Positions 39,133 to 49,108 of a DNA stretch of 64,000 nt are shown here, piece by piece. Within the stretch, counting starts at the first letter, position 1. Every line of letters starts with the position of its first letter. The position numbers and the translations under genes were made by a program. This DNA comes from a virus, in IMG/VR virus record IMGVR_UViG_3300029258_003546, positions 1 through 64,000 of that record. One strand, written 5' to 3'. Below the pieces are notes generated by a model. The model did not search any database. It had not been told where the DNA came from and saw only the letters and a list, made by a program, of their open reading frames with translations.

Positions 39133-40454
39133 TAGCCGGTCTCATTTCTGATTTGCAAACGTATAGACGATTCAGGCCTGTGCTAAACGACCCGCGGCTT
39201 CGACTTGCTTTATTCGGGACGCACGACAGACACCTGCTGGCGGCGTTGGATGCGACAAACGAACACGTTGACAAATATGCCAGCTTGCCATCCAGAAACG
39301 TCTTGGAGTACGAGGCGGCATGGCGCCTACTTCGCACGTCTCCTACGGAGCAGCATGCCAAGCCGGCCATACAGGATTTGTTGCTCTTTACCGATATTCT
39401 GGGATCAACGCATCCAACGTACGCAGGTGACAAACTGATAGAGCGGCTGAAAACCAGGTTAAAAAAGGCTGTAGAATACCACGCAGGCAACGGCAAGAAT
39501 TTCGACCAGGTAGCAGAACTAGTACGAGAATTTCAAGCCAGCCTGTCGATTACAGCATCGGCCGAGCGTAATCCTTTGTCTGATATCACGCTTACAGCAA
39601 AAGCTACTAAACAACCTGTCGGCGTCAAGTACCTGGATGATCTTCTGGGCGGCGTAGCTCCAGGCGACTATATTGTGCTAACAGGTCCTACCGGCGGCGG
39701 CAAGACCCTCTGCAGCGTGGATATTTTCGGATCTGTTGTGCTGTGGCAACAGCATGCGATGTACTTCACATATGAGCAGCCGGTAGAAGGAGATATAGCT
39801 CGCCGCGTTACTGCAAGAATTCTGGAGATCAAGCAGAGCGCTGTTTCAAACGTGTCTAGACAAGGCACCGAGGAGAGCAGACGTTTACAGGAGCGTGCAG
39901 GTCTGCATCAGTATGTTCATATGTATGACATGCAGTTGCCGGAATCCGGGCGTGGCGGTACAAGTGATATTGATCAGTCAATTGAGCGGTTGCGGAAAGA
40001 CGGGATACAACCGCGGGTAGTAATTGTTGACTGGCTCATACCGCTGATGGAAAGGGCCAGTGACGGGCCTAAAACAGACGGCCAGCGTCGTGATTACGCG
40101 TACAGGGTATCCAAGGCGTTGAAGGACATAGCAGTCAGGCACTCGACCTTGGTAATTCTAGTGCATCAGCTAGCTACTCAGGAGTCTCGCAAGAGCCCCA
40201 AATACAAGCCTAGATGGACTGATTCTGCTGAGTTCAAGAACATCAACTGGGTAGCTGATTACTCGTTGGCATTAGGTGTTGTTGACGAGCAGACGGAATG
40301 TTGTTGGTTAGTATCTAGCAAAGGCAGAAGTTCCAAGCCGTCCTCACGCATTATCAGGCGGAACTGGGACTATGCAAAATTCGATCTGGCTGACGACATG
40401 CAGGTATCTCTATCCCGCCTGGCTGACACGGCGGCATTTCGTCGTAAACGCTAG
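39108..40454 (+). CDS. DnaB-type replicative helicase
   Basis: 448 residues. Walker A GPTGGGKT (193-200), Walker B VVIVDWL, and motif H4 region QRRDYAYRVSKALKDIA then VILVHQLA. The N-terminal 150 residues form the helical domain of DnaB-type hexamers. It unwinds DNA at the fork and should work with the primase at 42259. AAGGAGACGTCTAC precedes the ATG. Confidence 0.9.
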   Translation: MPSGNELLIAGLISDLQTYRRFRPVLNDPRLRLALFGTHDRHLLAALDATNEHVDKYASLPSRNVLEYEAAWRLLRTSPTEQHAKPAIQDLLLFTDILGSTHPTYAGDKLIERLKTRLKKAVEYHAGNGKNFDQVAELVREFQASLSITASAERNPLSDITLTAKATKQPVGVKYLDDLLGGVAPGDYIVLTGPTGGGKTLCSVDIFGSVVLWQQHAMYFTYEQPVEGDIARRVTARILEIKQSAVSNVSRQGTEESRRLQERAGLHQYVHMYDMQLPESGRGGTSDIDQSIERLRKDGIQPRVVIVDWLIPLMERASDGPKTDGQRRDYAYRVSKALKDIAVRHSTLVILVHQLATQESRKSPKYKPRWTDSAEFKNINWVADYSLALGVVDEQTECCWLVSSKGRSSKPSSRIIRRNWDYAKFDLADDMQVSLSRLADTAAFRRKR

Positions 40455-40496
40455 GCGTCATTCACAAATCCAAATTAACAGGAGAAGTACGTACAG

Positions 40497-40862
40497 ATGG
40501 CTGAAACCGAGCATCCGTCGTGCAAGGAACGTATACAAGAGCACATGAAGGCCCGTCTGGACGACCTGGCGACAGCTTTGGACGAGGAGCCTGGTGACGA
40601 AGATTATGATCGTGATGACAATGAAGTGGAACGGCTCAGAGAAAGCGTGCTGTCGATAGCGACAGCGATTCGCGTAGACATTTGTCTGAGCTGGGGCGGA
40701 CCTGAAGACGGCTTTGTGCTGTTCATAGACGATGAAGGTGACGCGATTGAAGGCTACTACTATTTCAAGGACTGGTTCGATGGAGCCCGCGAGTACATGA
40801 ACAGCTCTGAAATTGATATGGTAGAGCAGGTATACGGGCCGTTCGACTACTTAGTAGAATAA
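40497..40862 (+). CDS. Acidic hypothetical protein
   Basis: 121 residues, very acidic (EEPGDEDYDRDDNEVE), ending in a small domain with GFVLFIDDEGDAIEGYYYFKDWF. ACAGGAGAAGTACGTACAG precedes the ATG. The composition resembles DNA-mimic proteins, but no family is identified. Confidence 0.6.
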   Translation: MAETEHPSCKERIQEHMKARLDDLATALDEEPGDEDYDRDDNEVERLRESVLSIATAIRVDICLSWGGPEDGFVLFIDDEGDAIEGYYYFKDWFDGAREYMNSSEIDMVEQVYGPFDYLVE

Positions 40863-40877
40863 CGGCGGAGATCGCGA

Positions 40878-41102
40878 ATGTTGTTCCGTCTACCATCTGA
40901 TGTAAATTCGAAGAGCCGTGTTTCAGGCTGTTGCAGCGGCTCACAATACAATACAGACCGCTCTATATCGCGTACGTGTGATATGTACGGCTCGATGGAA
41001 TTGTCATTTTCGTATTGCAAATCACAGCACTCGCGTTTCGGTCTATATGTGCGCTCGTATCCAGCTACAAGTTCGATCGGAGTCAGAAGAGAGGATCGAT
41101 AA
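40878..41102 (+). CDS. Small Ser/Arg/Tyr/Cys-rich protein
   Basis: 74 residues; CGGCGGAGATCGCGA precedes the ATG. Repeated aromatic-basic pairs (SFSYCKSQHSRFGLYVRSY). Stop and next start overlap as TAATG. First of a run of five. Confidence 0.5.
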   Translation: MLFRLPSDVNSKSRVSGCCSGSQYNTDRSISRTCDMYGSMELSFSYCKSQHSRFGLYVRSYPATSSIGVRREDR

Positions 41103-41338
41103 TGCTAGTAGTATCACACACGTTGGAAGGCAGTAGAACTGACGAGAGACGATATTCCATATGCTACACAATCGGCAGCAGATCAGTAAACGGATCAGCC
41201 TGTAACCTGTATGCAGATATCTCATGGTGTGTAATAAGCCGTACGCCGAAAAAATGCATTGCGCATTCTACTTGCAAATACGGTACTGACAGGCTGCCTG
41301 GAGTGATGAGAAGCTTAACACGCTGGAGAAATACATGA
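41102..41338 (+). CDS. Small Ser/Arg/Cys-rich protein
   Basis: 78 residues; AGAGAGGATCGATA precedes the ATG. Beta-like pattern RYSICYTIGSRSVNGSACNLYADISWCV. Five Cys. Ends in ATGA. Confidence 0.55.
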   Translation: MLVVSHTLEGSRTDERRYSICYTIGSRSVNGSACNLYADISWCVISRTPKKCIAHSTCKYGTDRLPGVMRSLTRWRNT

Positions 41339-41619
41339 TTTGTTTGAATCGATTTCATCTGCCTCCGTCTTTCTGGATAACAGGTCGTATAGGAAGAAGC
41401 AGAGACACGGTTAGCCCTGTCAAATCTACATATTCTTCTTTGTGTGAGGGAGAGGAAGGCCGGTACGATATGTCGTACTCCGTTTCAGGCTCTTGTCGGT
41501 ACAGTGTGTTATCCCGCAGCAATAAATCGGTGTGGCCTACTCATCCAGCCCCAGTAGGATCGTCAGTGCATAATAGCTACACCAACCTTTGTCGCAAATT
41601 CGATACAGAGCAGGAGTGA
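41335..41619 (+). CDS. Small Ser/Tyr/Arg-rich protein
   Basis: 94 residues; coupled to the upstream gene by ATGA. RYDMSYSVSGSCRYSVLSRS again alternates. N-terminus MICLNRF recalls MLLFNRT (57193) and MILLPAC (41624). Confidence 0.55.
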   Translation: MICLNRFHLPPSFWITGRIGRSRDTVSPVKSTYSSLCEGEEGRYDMSYSVSGSCRYSVLSRSNKSVWPTHPAPVGSSVHNSYTNLCRKFDTEQE

Positions 41620-41623
41620 TACC

Positions 41624-41920
41624 ATGATACTACTGCCGGCGTGCAGTCGAACTTACGATCCGGATCGCGAAATCATACGTGCCAGCGCCGCTACCTGCGG
41701 CATATGGAACTTTACTGATGACCGTATTACAGCTTGTCTATCCTACTGCAGGCACAGAGGTAAATACCTTTACCGGTCTGTGCAACTGTCATCTTTACTG
41801 TTTACGCGAGAGGCCATATACGCTTCTCGCTGTGGGCGTGGCTCTAGAGGGATAGGCGTGCTGTACTCCATGACTCGCGATCAAAGCGGGAGAGTAGAAT
41901 ACAGCAGCGGAAGCAGATAG
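41624..41920 (+). CDS. Small Arg/Ser/Tyr/Cys-rich protein
   Basis: 98 residues; GCAGGAGTGATACC precedes the ATG. SYCRHRGKYLYRSVQLSS and GRVEYSSGSR at the end. Good ribosome site supports translation. Confidence 0.55.
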   Translation: MILLPACSRTYDPDREIIRASAATCGIWNFTDDRITACLSYCRHRGKYLYRSVQLSSLLFTREAIYASRCGRGSRGIGVLYSMTRDQSGRVEYSSGSR

Positions 41921-41970
41921 TCTTCCAGAAGGAAACGTAATGTGATTCTGACGTTCAACAGGAGTCATAA

Positions 41971-42216
41971 ATGCTGATGACGTCTCTGACGTATCCGGAT
42001 ATTAGAGCTTCATCGAGAAGCAGGAGCGGACGATGCGTCCGCTCGTTGTCCAGATGCTGCAACGCAGTAGGCGCATCTGTAGTCATGTCGCGCTGTAGAT
42101 ACGTGATACTGCTAGAATTGTCACGTTGCGAAAGTAGCATCAGGCGTTTTAGCTCTGTCTGCGCTACCGCTCTCGCCTATGATAGACACTCGTATCAAGA
42201 AAGGAGAAAGATCTGA
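41971..42216 (+). CDS. Small Ser/Arg/Cys-rich protein
   Basis: 81 residues; AACAGGAGTCATAA precedes the ATG. A 9-bp perfect hairpin (GAGCGGACG-ATG-CGTCCGCTC, about 42024-42044) lies within the frame. Precedes the primase gene. Confidence 0.5.
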   Translation: MLMTSLTYPDIRASSRSRSGRCVRSLSRCCNAVGASVVMSRCRYVILLELSRCESSIRRFSSVCATALAYDRHSYQERRKI

Positions 42217-42258
42217 TATAGTGTTAGCGGCGCACAGAATTTCCAGTAGGAGACTACG

Positions 42259-43263
42259 GTGCTCAATCCTGAACTTTACGCCGCACTGAAACAGACGTTT
42301 GGCGAGGTAAAAATATCCAACGCTAACGCGTCTGCCACATTTTTCCGCGATGTAGCCGGCAAACTGAGAATTACCAAGGGAGGAGAGTATTATACCGTTT
42401 GCTGCCCATACTGTGGTGACAAGCGCTTCAGACTGTGGATTTCGTATCTGTGGGGCTCCAAGCCTGCAGGAAAATTATGCAGGCACGTAGCCGTTTGTTA
42501 CAATCATCGCTGTGATTTGTCAGAGCTTCATCACTATATACGCGGAGCGGGCGCCGCCATTCGACATTTCGAGCCCGTGATCGAAGATACACTGCCTCCG
42601 CCCAGAACACAGGAAATCGATCCACCAGAACATGTACGCCTGGCGGATCTGCACCATGAGCATCCAGCTGTGAAATATATGACTGATAGAGGCTTCACGA
42701 TAGACGATCTTCGACGAGCCGATCTTGGGTACATCATAGACTGCAAGCCCGAATACTTTCCGTATACTAATCGCATTTACATACCTGTTAAGCTGAATAA
42801 CGAGCTGATAGGCTTTCAGGCTAGAGCTGCCAACGACAGTGAGGAGCCGCGGTACAGATCTACAACAGCGCTGACAACCACTCTGTATAATTACGACCGC
42901 GCCGTAGCCCAGGCAGGCGAAGTACTAGTGCTGGTCGAAGGCCCGTTCGATGCGATCAGATTGGGAGACATAGCGGTTGCCACTTTTGGTAAGCATCTGT
43001 CTCAATACCAGCATATGTTACTCGGACCCTGGCGCGAAAAGATGTGCGTTTTGGCGTGGGATCACGATTTCTGGGAAGATCAGAAAAGAGACGGACGCCC
43101 TGTATGGGTACAGGTAGTAGAAGACTTGCTCAGCTGTTTTCGAACGGTTGTGCAGATCGATTTAGGGCCGGAACGTGACCCCGCATCGATGTCGCCTCTG
43201 GATTTCTGGTGTTCAGTCCTAACAAAGGGAGTGGTACATGAGCATTCCGATCATCAGACATAG
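42259..43263 (+). CDS. DNA primase with zinc finger and TOPRIM
   Basis: 334 residues from GTG (AGGAGACTACG upstream). CCPYCG (near 48) and CYNHRC (near 80) form the zinc-binding domain. The TOPRIM core has LVEGPFDAIRLG (E227) and WDHDFW (DxD). GFQARAAN is the usual strand before TOPRIM. It makes RNA primers for lagging-strand synthesis and probably pairs with the DnaB-type helicase. Overlaps the next gene by 26 bp. Confidence 0.87.
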   Translation: MLNPELYAALKQTFGEVKISNANASATFFRDVAGKLRITKGGEYYTVCCPYCGDKRFRLWISYLWGSKPAGKLCRHVAVCYNHRCDLSELHHYIRGAGAAIRHFEPVIEDTLPPPRTQEIDPPEHVRLADLHHEHPAVKYMTDRGFTIDDLRRADLGYIIDCKPEYFPYTNRIYIPVKLNNELIGFQARAANDSEEPRYRSTTALTTTLYNYDRAVAQAGEVLVLVEGPFDAIRLGDIAVATFGKHLSQYQHMLLGPWREKMCVLAWDHDFWEDQKRDGRPVWVQVVEDLLSCFRTVVQIDLGPERDPASMSPLDFWCSVLTKGVVHEHSDHQT

Positions 43264-43522
43264 AACGGATTTGGCTGTGCAGTACAAAGATTTGAATTTC
43301 GTCAGGTGCCGCGGTAGAAACGGCAGCTTTACTCTGAAGAGCATAGAAGCCGAAGATCTAGGACGCGGTATCACGAAGCTATCCTTCTATTCTTCCGCAA
43401 AGGGAAAACAGCCTCCTATTAGATTTACAGCATCGACAAGCGACTTGCTGATAATGCTAGAACAGGCAAGAGCAGAGGTAATCAATGCGCAGCTCGAAGT
43501 GCAGAAGGAGAAACAATCGTGA
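43238..43522 (+). CDS. Hypothetical protein between primase and polymerase
   Basis: 94 residues, beta strands then a C-terminal helix (MLEQARAEVINAQLEVQKEKQS). AAAGGGAGTGGTAC precedes the ATG inside the primase gene. GTGA overlap with the polymerase. Role unknown, likely in replication by position. Confidence 0.6.
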   Translation: MSIPIIRHRTDLAVQYKDLNFVRCRGRNGSFTLKSIEAEDLGRGITKLSFYSSAKGKQPPIRFTASTSDLLIMLEQARAEVINAQLEVQKEKQS

Positions 43523-46500
43523 CCGATGTAGGTATATTCGGTGCGCCGGATATGGAAGATATGCCAAGTATCAAACTGACAGAATCTGATCTGGTGCCTG
43601 GTAAACTGGTAACCGCATTTGCTGAACAAACACAAAGCAGCCTGTCTGACGCGACAAAATATCTGCTGACGCACTCTGCAGTAGTAGATATAGATAATCG
43701 ATCTAGATTCTGCGTAGCCGGTCATATGCCTACTGCTCCAAGTGGCATATACCAAGCTGACGTGGTCGCAATAGGAAAAATGCCAGGCCGAGCAGAGCAG
43801 GAAAGCGGCAGATTGTTTGTAGGAGAATCGGGCAAGTGGTGGAGAGCGTTGCTGCAGGAAGCAGGATTGATTGATCGTACATTTTTTTCCAATGTGCTTC
43901 GATTCTCGGTGGCCTCGGCAACCAAGACTAAGAAGATGACAGAGCTTGTAGGCCTCTGTAGATATCTGCTGCTACACGAGATAAATCAATGTCACCCAAG
44001 GCTGATACTGGCGCTTGGCAAGGAAGCTACGCAGTGGTTTTTTGGGTCCGGGGCTTTCAAGAAGAAACTGGGCGCGGTGATGGACTGGACATCGCCTCTA
44101 GACGGGGCTACTATTCCAGTCGCCATAACTAACAATCCCGCAGCCGTTGTTCGCGGCATGAACGATGCGCCGCTGCGCGTTACGACCTTTAGAGCTGCGG
44201 ATATGATACTGAATAACCGTAGCGCATCAGAAGCGTTTATGGCTGATGATGGAGAATATGCTTATGTTAGAACAGAGCAGGATCTAGAACACGAGCTGCA
44301 GAAACTGCTGGATTGCTCCTCTACGTACCTGGCCATTGACTGCGAATGGGGAGGTAGAAATCCATTTGAGAAGAACGGCAAACTGCGCAGTATTACGCTG
44401 TCACAAGTACCTGGCACTGCCTTGGTTATAGAGCTGAGAGACGAACACAAAGAGATTCTATTTCAGCCAGGCGTCCAGGCAGCATACGATCAGTTACAGC
44501 GTTTGCTGGATGCAAGACAGTGGTGTTTGTGCGGCCACAACTTCACGGCAGACTGGCTGTGGCTGGAGAAGGAAGCGGGCTTAACAGGGCTGGACGAGGC
44601 AGTGAGCCGCGGCTTCGATACGATGGTAGCGTGGAATATTCTGCACGAAACCGACAGACTCAGTCTCGACCATTTGAGCATGTTGAATACTACGCTCGGT
44701 AGATATGACATACGCATAGATGATTACGTAGACAAGAAGTCTGATATGGACGGCTATTGGAAGGTTCCTCAAGATGTTCTCAGACTATACGCGGCTAAGG
44801 ACGCTGACAGTACTATTCGTAACGTTCTGTACATTGCAGAACAGATGCAAAAGGAACCTCGTGTAGCAGAGCTGTATCAGAGCGTATCAATGCCGTGTTT
44901 GGCGGCTATTCATGAAATAGAGCGTAACGGCCTGCTAGTCGATACAGAGCGCATGTACGAGATATATGACAAGGCAGTGAAACAACGAGACGAGTTGCTG
45001 AGCTTGTTATCTGATGCAGTAAAAAAGCACGCCGACAAGCTGACGATCAAATTTATTGCGCAGGCGGTCAAAGCAGCAATAGAGGCGGATGTCTGCGTAT
45101 GCGAGCGTGACGAGAACGGCTGTCCTGATTTGTGCAGCCTGATCCACACCATCCTCGATTTTGACGCTATCTGGAAGCAGACGACGAAAGAGTGGAAACG
45201 GCTAAATCGTCGTAAGCACAAGCCTGTTGACAGAATAAAAGAACTGGACGTTCAGATTACACAGCTGCGTCATCTGCAAACTGCTATAGGTCCAATACTC
45301 GAGCAGAAGAGTAGGATAGTAGATAAAGTAATGCCGTTTAACGCCAAAAGCTATATCAAGCTACAGATTATTCTGTATGACAGTAACTGGTTGGGTTTGG
45401 AGCCAGTCAAAACTACCAAAGCTCACAATTCTAGAGACTGGCACTCGTTCATGGAGGACGCTGCAGGAGTTTCGTACAGTTACGCTGACGAGTCGCAATA
45501 CAGAAAAGCGGCATCTACTGATCTGCAGAGTTTGCGGATACTGGCGCAGACTGCTACCGGCGTGGCAGCTAGATGGCTGGATGCTCTTATCAAGCTGAGC
45601 GGGCTGGAGAAGATGAAATCGTCGTTTCTAAGCCCCCCTCCAACAGAGGTAGAAGACCGAGGCTTGGTGCATACGACCGGGCTGTTAGAGCGATTGGACG
45701 ACGACAACCGGCTGCGTACACACATCAGCCCTACTACGGCGACAGGAAGATGGCGATCGTACAAGCCGAATATGCAGAATATCAGTAAGCTGAGATCGGA
45801 AGAGCTGTCGGCTCAGTTCCCTGATATCCCACCTTTACGCAGCGTGTTTGTTGCGGAACCCGGTCATATTCTGATAGAAAGCGATCTGAGCCAGGCCGAG
45901 CTTCGTGTAATGGCGCACCTGTCCAACGACGTCAATATGCTGGAGATCCTGTCCAACCCCGCGCGCGATTTGCATTCTGAGACGGCGGTCAAATTCAGGC
46001 ACTTGCCGGTATACGGAAGTCCGGAGGAAATTGCGGCGATTATCCGCAAGGATTACAAGCTGGAACGCACCGCTACAAAGCGGGTAAATTTTGGCATTGC
46101 GTATCAGATATCGGCGTTTGCGTTGGCCAGAGTGCTGCGCAGTTTTGGCGTGAACAGTCTGGTAGATCCTGATAAGCCAATCAGCGTAGAAGAAGTACAA
46201 GAGATGATCAACACCTTCTATAGCACGTTCGAAGGCGTTGAGAACTTCATGCGCCAGTGCAAGGATCAGGTGTATAAGCCGGGCTACATAGTCAGCCCGT
46301 TCGGTCGGAAACGAAGATTTATTATCACGAGAGACAAGGCTATGATGGCGTACCAGGAGCGACAAGCCTGCAACTTTCCTATTCAGTCTACTGTTGCGGA
46401 CGTGTTGAATTGCGCATGCATACGTTTGATGGAAGCGCGTGGAACAGATTATCCTCTTGAAGCCTATAAGCTGGTTCTGTGTATACATGACTCAGTACTA

Positions 46501-46647
46501 TTGTCGGTTCCAAACGAATATGTAGACCTGGTGACAAACGAAGTGCTGCCGAACTGTATGGGCAACGTACAGATACCGAACTATGGTTTCTCGATTCCAA
46601 TCGAAATCGAGAAGTACGGCCGGTATGGCGTGCCCTTAGAACACTGA
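43519..46647 (+). CDS. Family A DNA polymerase fused to UDG-like domain
   Basis: 1042 residues from GTG. Residues 75-235 resemble family 4/5 uracil-DNA glycosylases (VVAIGKMPGRAEQESGRLFVGESG, SNVLRF, ALGKEA), as in the polymerase of phage SPO1. The 3'-5' exonuclease begins at DCEW (D274, E276) with GHNFTADWLWLE as motif II. Polymerase motifs: A DLSQAELRVMAH (D789), B RTATKRVNFGIAYQ, C IHDSV (D991). Motif C has Ser where most family members have Glu. There are about 100 extra residues near 500-620. Replicates the phage genome. Confidence 0.92.
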   Translation: MTDVGIFGAPDMEDMPSIKLTESDLVPGKLVTAFAEQTQSSLSDATKYLLTHSAVVDIDNRSRFCVAGHMPTAPSGIYQADVVAIGKMPGRAEQESGRLFVGESGKWWRALLQEAGLIDRTFFSNVLRFSVASATKTKKMTELVGLCRYLLLHEINQCHPRLILALGKEATQWFFGSGAFKKKLGAVMDWTSPLDGATIPVAITNNPAAVVRGMNDAPLRVTTFRAADMILNNRSASEAFMADDGEYAYVRTEQDLEHELQKLLDCSSTYLAIDCEWGGRNPFEKNGKLRSITLSQVPGTALVIELRDEHKEILFQPGVQAAYDQLQRLLDARQWCLCGHNFTADWLWLEKEAGLTGLDEAVSRGFDTMVAWNILHETDRLSLDHLSMLNTTLGRYDIRIDDYVDKKSDMDGYWKVPQDVLRLYAAKDADSTIRNVLYIAEQMQKEPRVAELYQSVSMPCLAAIHEIERNGLLVDTERMYEIYDKAVKQRDELLSLLSDAVKKHADKLTIKFIAQAVKAAIEADVCVCERDENGCPDLCSLIHTILDFDAIWKQTTKEWKRLNRRKHKPVDRIKELDVQITQLRHLQTAIGPILEQKSRIVDKVMPFNAKSYIKLQIILYDSNWLGLEPVKTTKAHNSRDWHSFMEDAAGVSYSYADESQYRKAASTDLQSLRILAQTATGVAARWLDALIKLSGLEKMKSSFLSPPPTEVEDRGLVHTTGLLERLDDDNRLRTHISPTTATGRWRSYKPNMQNISKLRSEELSAQFPDIPPLRSVFVAEPGHILIESDLSQAELRVMAHLSNDVNMLEILSNPARDLHSETAVKFRHLPVYGSPEEIAAIIRKDYKLERTATKRVNFGIAYQISAFALARVLRSFGVNSLVDPDKPISVEEVQEMINTFYSTFEGVENFMRQCKDQVYKPGYIVSPFGRKRRFIITRDKAMMAYQERQACNFPIQSTVADVLNCACIRLMEARGTDYPLEAYKLVLCIHDSVLLSVPNEYVDLVTNEVLPNCMGNVQIPNYGFSIPIEIEKYGRYGVPLEH

Positions 46648-46662
46648 CTACAGGAGATTCTA

Positions 46663-48006
46663 ATGCGTGTCGGAGACGACAGAAACGATCCTCAAGCGCG
46701 TGGCAACAACTGGAATCTGGTTCTGGACGTGCCGGAAGGAATGTTTATACAGAGGCCAAAATTCAGCCTGGACGAGATCAGAGCGGTATATCCGTTTCCT
46801 GCTGTAATAGACGGTAAGCCGGTGTTGGAATGGAGGAATTCGGAGACCCAGTACGACTATACGCGTTGGATTCTGTTTCTCAATACCATGAGAGCTGGCT
46901 ACACACAAGACAGATGGTTTGTCCTGTGTCCGTCTGACTGGGACAGGGTTCGTGAGCGGTACGACGAAATATATCCGTATCGTCGTCTGTATGATGTAGC
47001 CAAGGCGGGCGCGAATGCGGATATGGCAGCCTGGAACAAGCTGTTTATCAAGGCAGAAAACGCCTATCATCCGCCGCTGCCTGACAAAGCCGCTGTTACG
47101 TACCTGGTGCAAGGATACAGCCGGCATCCGAAGCAGGGAGAATTCAGGCAGTGTGTTATGGTACTGCAGAAGAGTGCTGCAATCAGCCTGGAAGATCTTC
47201 TGGAACAGGAGCATCCCGGCTATAACGGCGATCCTGATAATTTTGCAGCAAGATACGTTGTCGGCAATATCTTTCCTATAGACCAGAACGACGGCAAGGT
47301 TCTGATGTCTGGTAAGGAAGGCTGGTATGCTCAGAATGCTAATAACGACAGCAACGATTTTGGTCAGCAGGCAGGAGCACGCAAGGAGTTCGAGGGCTAC
47401 GAGACCAAACTTGTGCCCTTGAAAGAGATGAGCAGGTTCAGGCTTCCTACTCGCGGTCCTACGGTAGAACAGATTATTAATGCGTGGTGCCCGTGGGAAC
47501 GAGTAGTAAGGCGAATGACGACAGAGGAGCAGATCGATATGCTCAAGGTTGCATTCTACAGTACGGGCAGTGTCCGCACTGATCTGCTGCTCAAGCGAGC
47601 ATTTGATAACTACGGTACTGGGCACCAGACAGCGGTAGTAGAATCAATAGCGGCTGGCACAGTGCCGTCAGCGGCGTCTCGAGCCCAGGCGGCCGAGCCT
47701 GTAGCTCGACAAGCGCCGGAGGAGAACCCTTTCGGCGGCGGTTCTGCTCCTGTTGCTGCGCCTGCTGCTCCTGCTACGTCTACACCATCAGCTGCAGAGC
47801 CAGCAAGTCCCTTTGGTGACGCCGATGCCGCTGTTATCAACTCGGCGCCTGTGGCTCCTACAGCTTCTTCTGCGCCTGCGTCTGCGCCGGCGGGCTCTTT
47901 AGAGATCCCGGCAGACGTGTCACAGATGGACGAGCAGACTAAACTCATCCTTGAGCAGATACGCGCATCTATGCAAGCTCGGGAAGAGAAAAAGGAAGGT
48001 AAATGA
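46663..48006 (+). CDS. Hypothetical replication-region protein with disordered tail
   Basis: 447 residues. Residues 1-310 are a folded domain rich in Trp, Tyr and Asp; 320-420 is an Ala/Pro/Ser linker; the end is a short charged helix (EQTKLILEQIRASMQAREEKK). It lies between polymerase and recombinase and overlaps the latter by 4 bp. A single-strand binding or clamp role is possible from layout (domain, linker, terminal peptide), but no OB motif is certain. Confidence 0.6.
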   Translation: MRVGDDRNDPQARGNNWNLVLDVPEGMFIQRPKFSLDEIRAVYPFPAVIDGKPVLEWRNSETQYDYTRWILFLNTMRAGYTQDRWFVLCPSDWDRVRERYDEIYPYRRLYDVAKAGANADMAAWNKLFIKAENAYHPPLPDKAAVTYLVQGYSRHPKQGEFRQCVMVLQKSAAISLEDLLEQEHPGYNGDPDNFAARYVVGNIFPIDQNDGKVLMSGKEGWYAQNANNDSNDFGQQAGARKEFEGYETKLVPLKEMSRFRLPTRGPTVEQIINAWCPWERVVRRMTTEEQIDMLKVAFYSTGSVRTDLLLKRAFDNYGTGHQTAVVESIAAGTVPSAASRAQAAEPVARQAPEENPFGGGSAPVAAPAAPATSTPSAAEPASPFGDADAAVINSAPVAPTASSAPASAPAGSLEIPADVSQMDEQTKLILEQIRASMQAREEKKEGK

Positions 48007-49106
48007 GCAAGTTCCTCGATAACCTGTCCGGAAAGGCCCTAGATCAGATGGCGGACAGGGTCACCAACTACGAAGCTATTAGAGAAGGAATGGGCGGTAT
48101 CGCCCTTCCTTCTCTCGCTCTTCAATGGTTATTCGATGCCAACGTCTTCTTGGTTCGCACCATATACTGCCTGGCCGGTCAGCCTAGATCTCTAAAATCT
48201 GCGTTTCTCTTTGAGCTGATGCGTTTACATCTGGCTAACCAGTTTCCAGCTGTGTTGCTGGAAACCGAGGGCAAGATCAGCCCCACATTGGTGGGCTCTC
48301 TGCTGGGAGACGCGGCAGGTCAGATCGAAATCATTAAATGCATGTCACTGGAGCAGGCTGAAGCCGCTATCACACTATGTGTTCAGCTGGCTGCCAAGAA
48401 ACCTGAAGTTAGCAAGGGACTGATTATCGGCCTGGACAGTTTGCAAGGACGCGTCTCAGACGAGACCAGCTCGAAGCTGCGTAAAGAAGGCCACATCGGA
48501 CGCAGCTTCTCGGTCGAGGCGTTGTCGCTGTCGAAATTTTGGCCTGCTGCCAGCGCTATGCTGGAGAAGACAGAAGCTAGCTTGGTATACACCTCGCATC
48601 TGTCCGTTGCCGGGCAGGATTATCGAGGCAATACGATTTACAATACGCCAGGAGGTATGAAGAAAGGGTATATGCAAGCTCAGGAGCTACGTTTCAAGCG
48701 TGTAGGCGGCGAGAAGTTTTCTTCACGCTCCGGCCGTGCTTCCATACACATAGAGATCAAGAACTACAAAAACTCGTATGGAGCTGACGGCAGATCAATG
48801 CTGGCATTCCTGGACTACACACCCGATTCTGATAGTCCCAATCAACAGCGGTCAAGTTTCAACTGGGCCAGATCGGACGGGCACTTGCTGTTGGATCTGT
48901 ACACCCGTTTCGGCATTGCTGATATTTTGCAGATGAAGCGCAGCAGTGATGAACGCAAGTTGAAATCAGAGCGGCTAGGCATTGCTACGTTCGTAGATCC
49001 GGAAGAGGTAGGCAGAAAGCTACAGGAAAATAAAGAAGTTGCCGAGGAGGTGCGACGGGCTTTGACAATCAAGGAGTATCAGGTCTTCAGTGGCGAGGAC
49101 GGCTAG
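48003..49106 (+). CDS. UvsX/RecA-like recombinase
   Basis: 367 residues. The P-loop is GQPRSLKSA (59-67), lacking the classical GKT/S but close to the variant in T4 UvsX (GPSKSFKS). LLETEGKISP and GLDSLQGRVS provide the catalytic Glu and Walker B. Strand exchange protein for recombination-dependent replication with the Mre11/Rad50 pair and UvsW-like helicase encoded upstream. Confidence 0.82.
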   Translation: MSKFLDNLSGKALDQMADRVTNYEAIREGMGGIALPSLALQWLFDANVFLVRTIYCLAGQPRSLKSAFLFELMRLHLANQFPAVLLETEGKISPTLVGSLLGDAAGQIEIIKCMSLEQAEAAITLCVQLAAKKPEVSKGLIIGLDSLQGRVSDETSSKLRKEGHIGRSFSVEALSLSKFWPAASAMLEKTEASLVYTSHLSVAGQDYRGNTIYNTPGGMKKGYMQAQELRFKRVGGEKFSSRSGRASIHIEIKNYKNSYGADGRSMLAFLDYTPDSDSPNQQRSSFNWARSDGHLLLDLYTRFGIADILQMKRSSDERKLKSERLGIATFVDPEEVGRKLQENKEVAEEVRRALTIKEYQVFSGEDG

Positions 49107-49108
49107 AA

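Noticed and set aside
46660-47625. - strand ORF of 321 residues
   Set aside because: Antisense to a gene well embedded between polymerase and recombinase with matching overlaps; no ribosome site.
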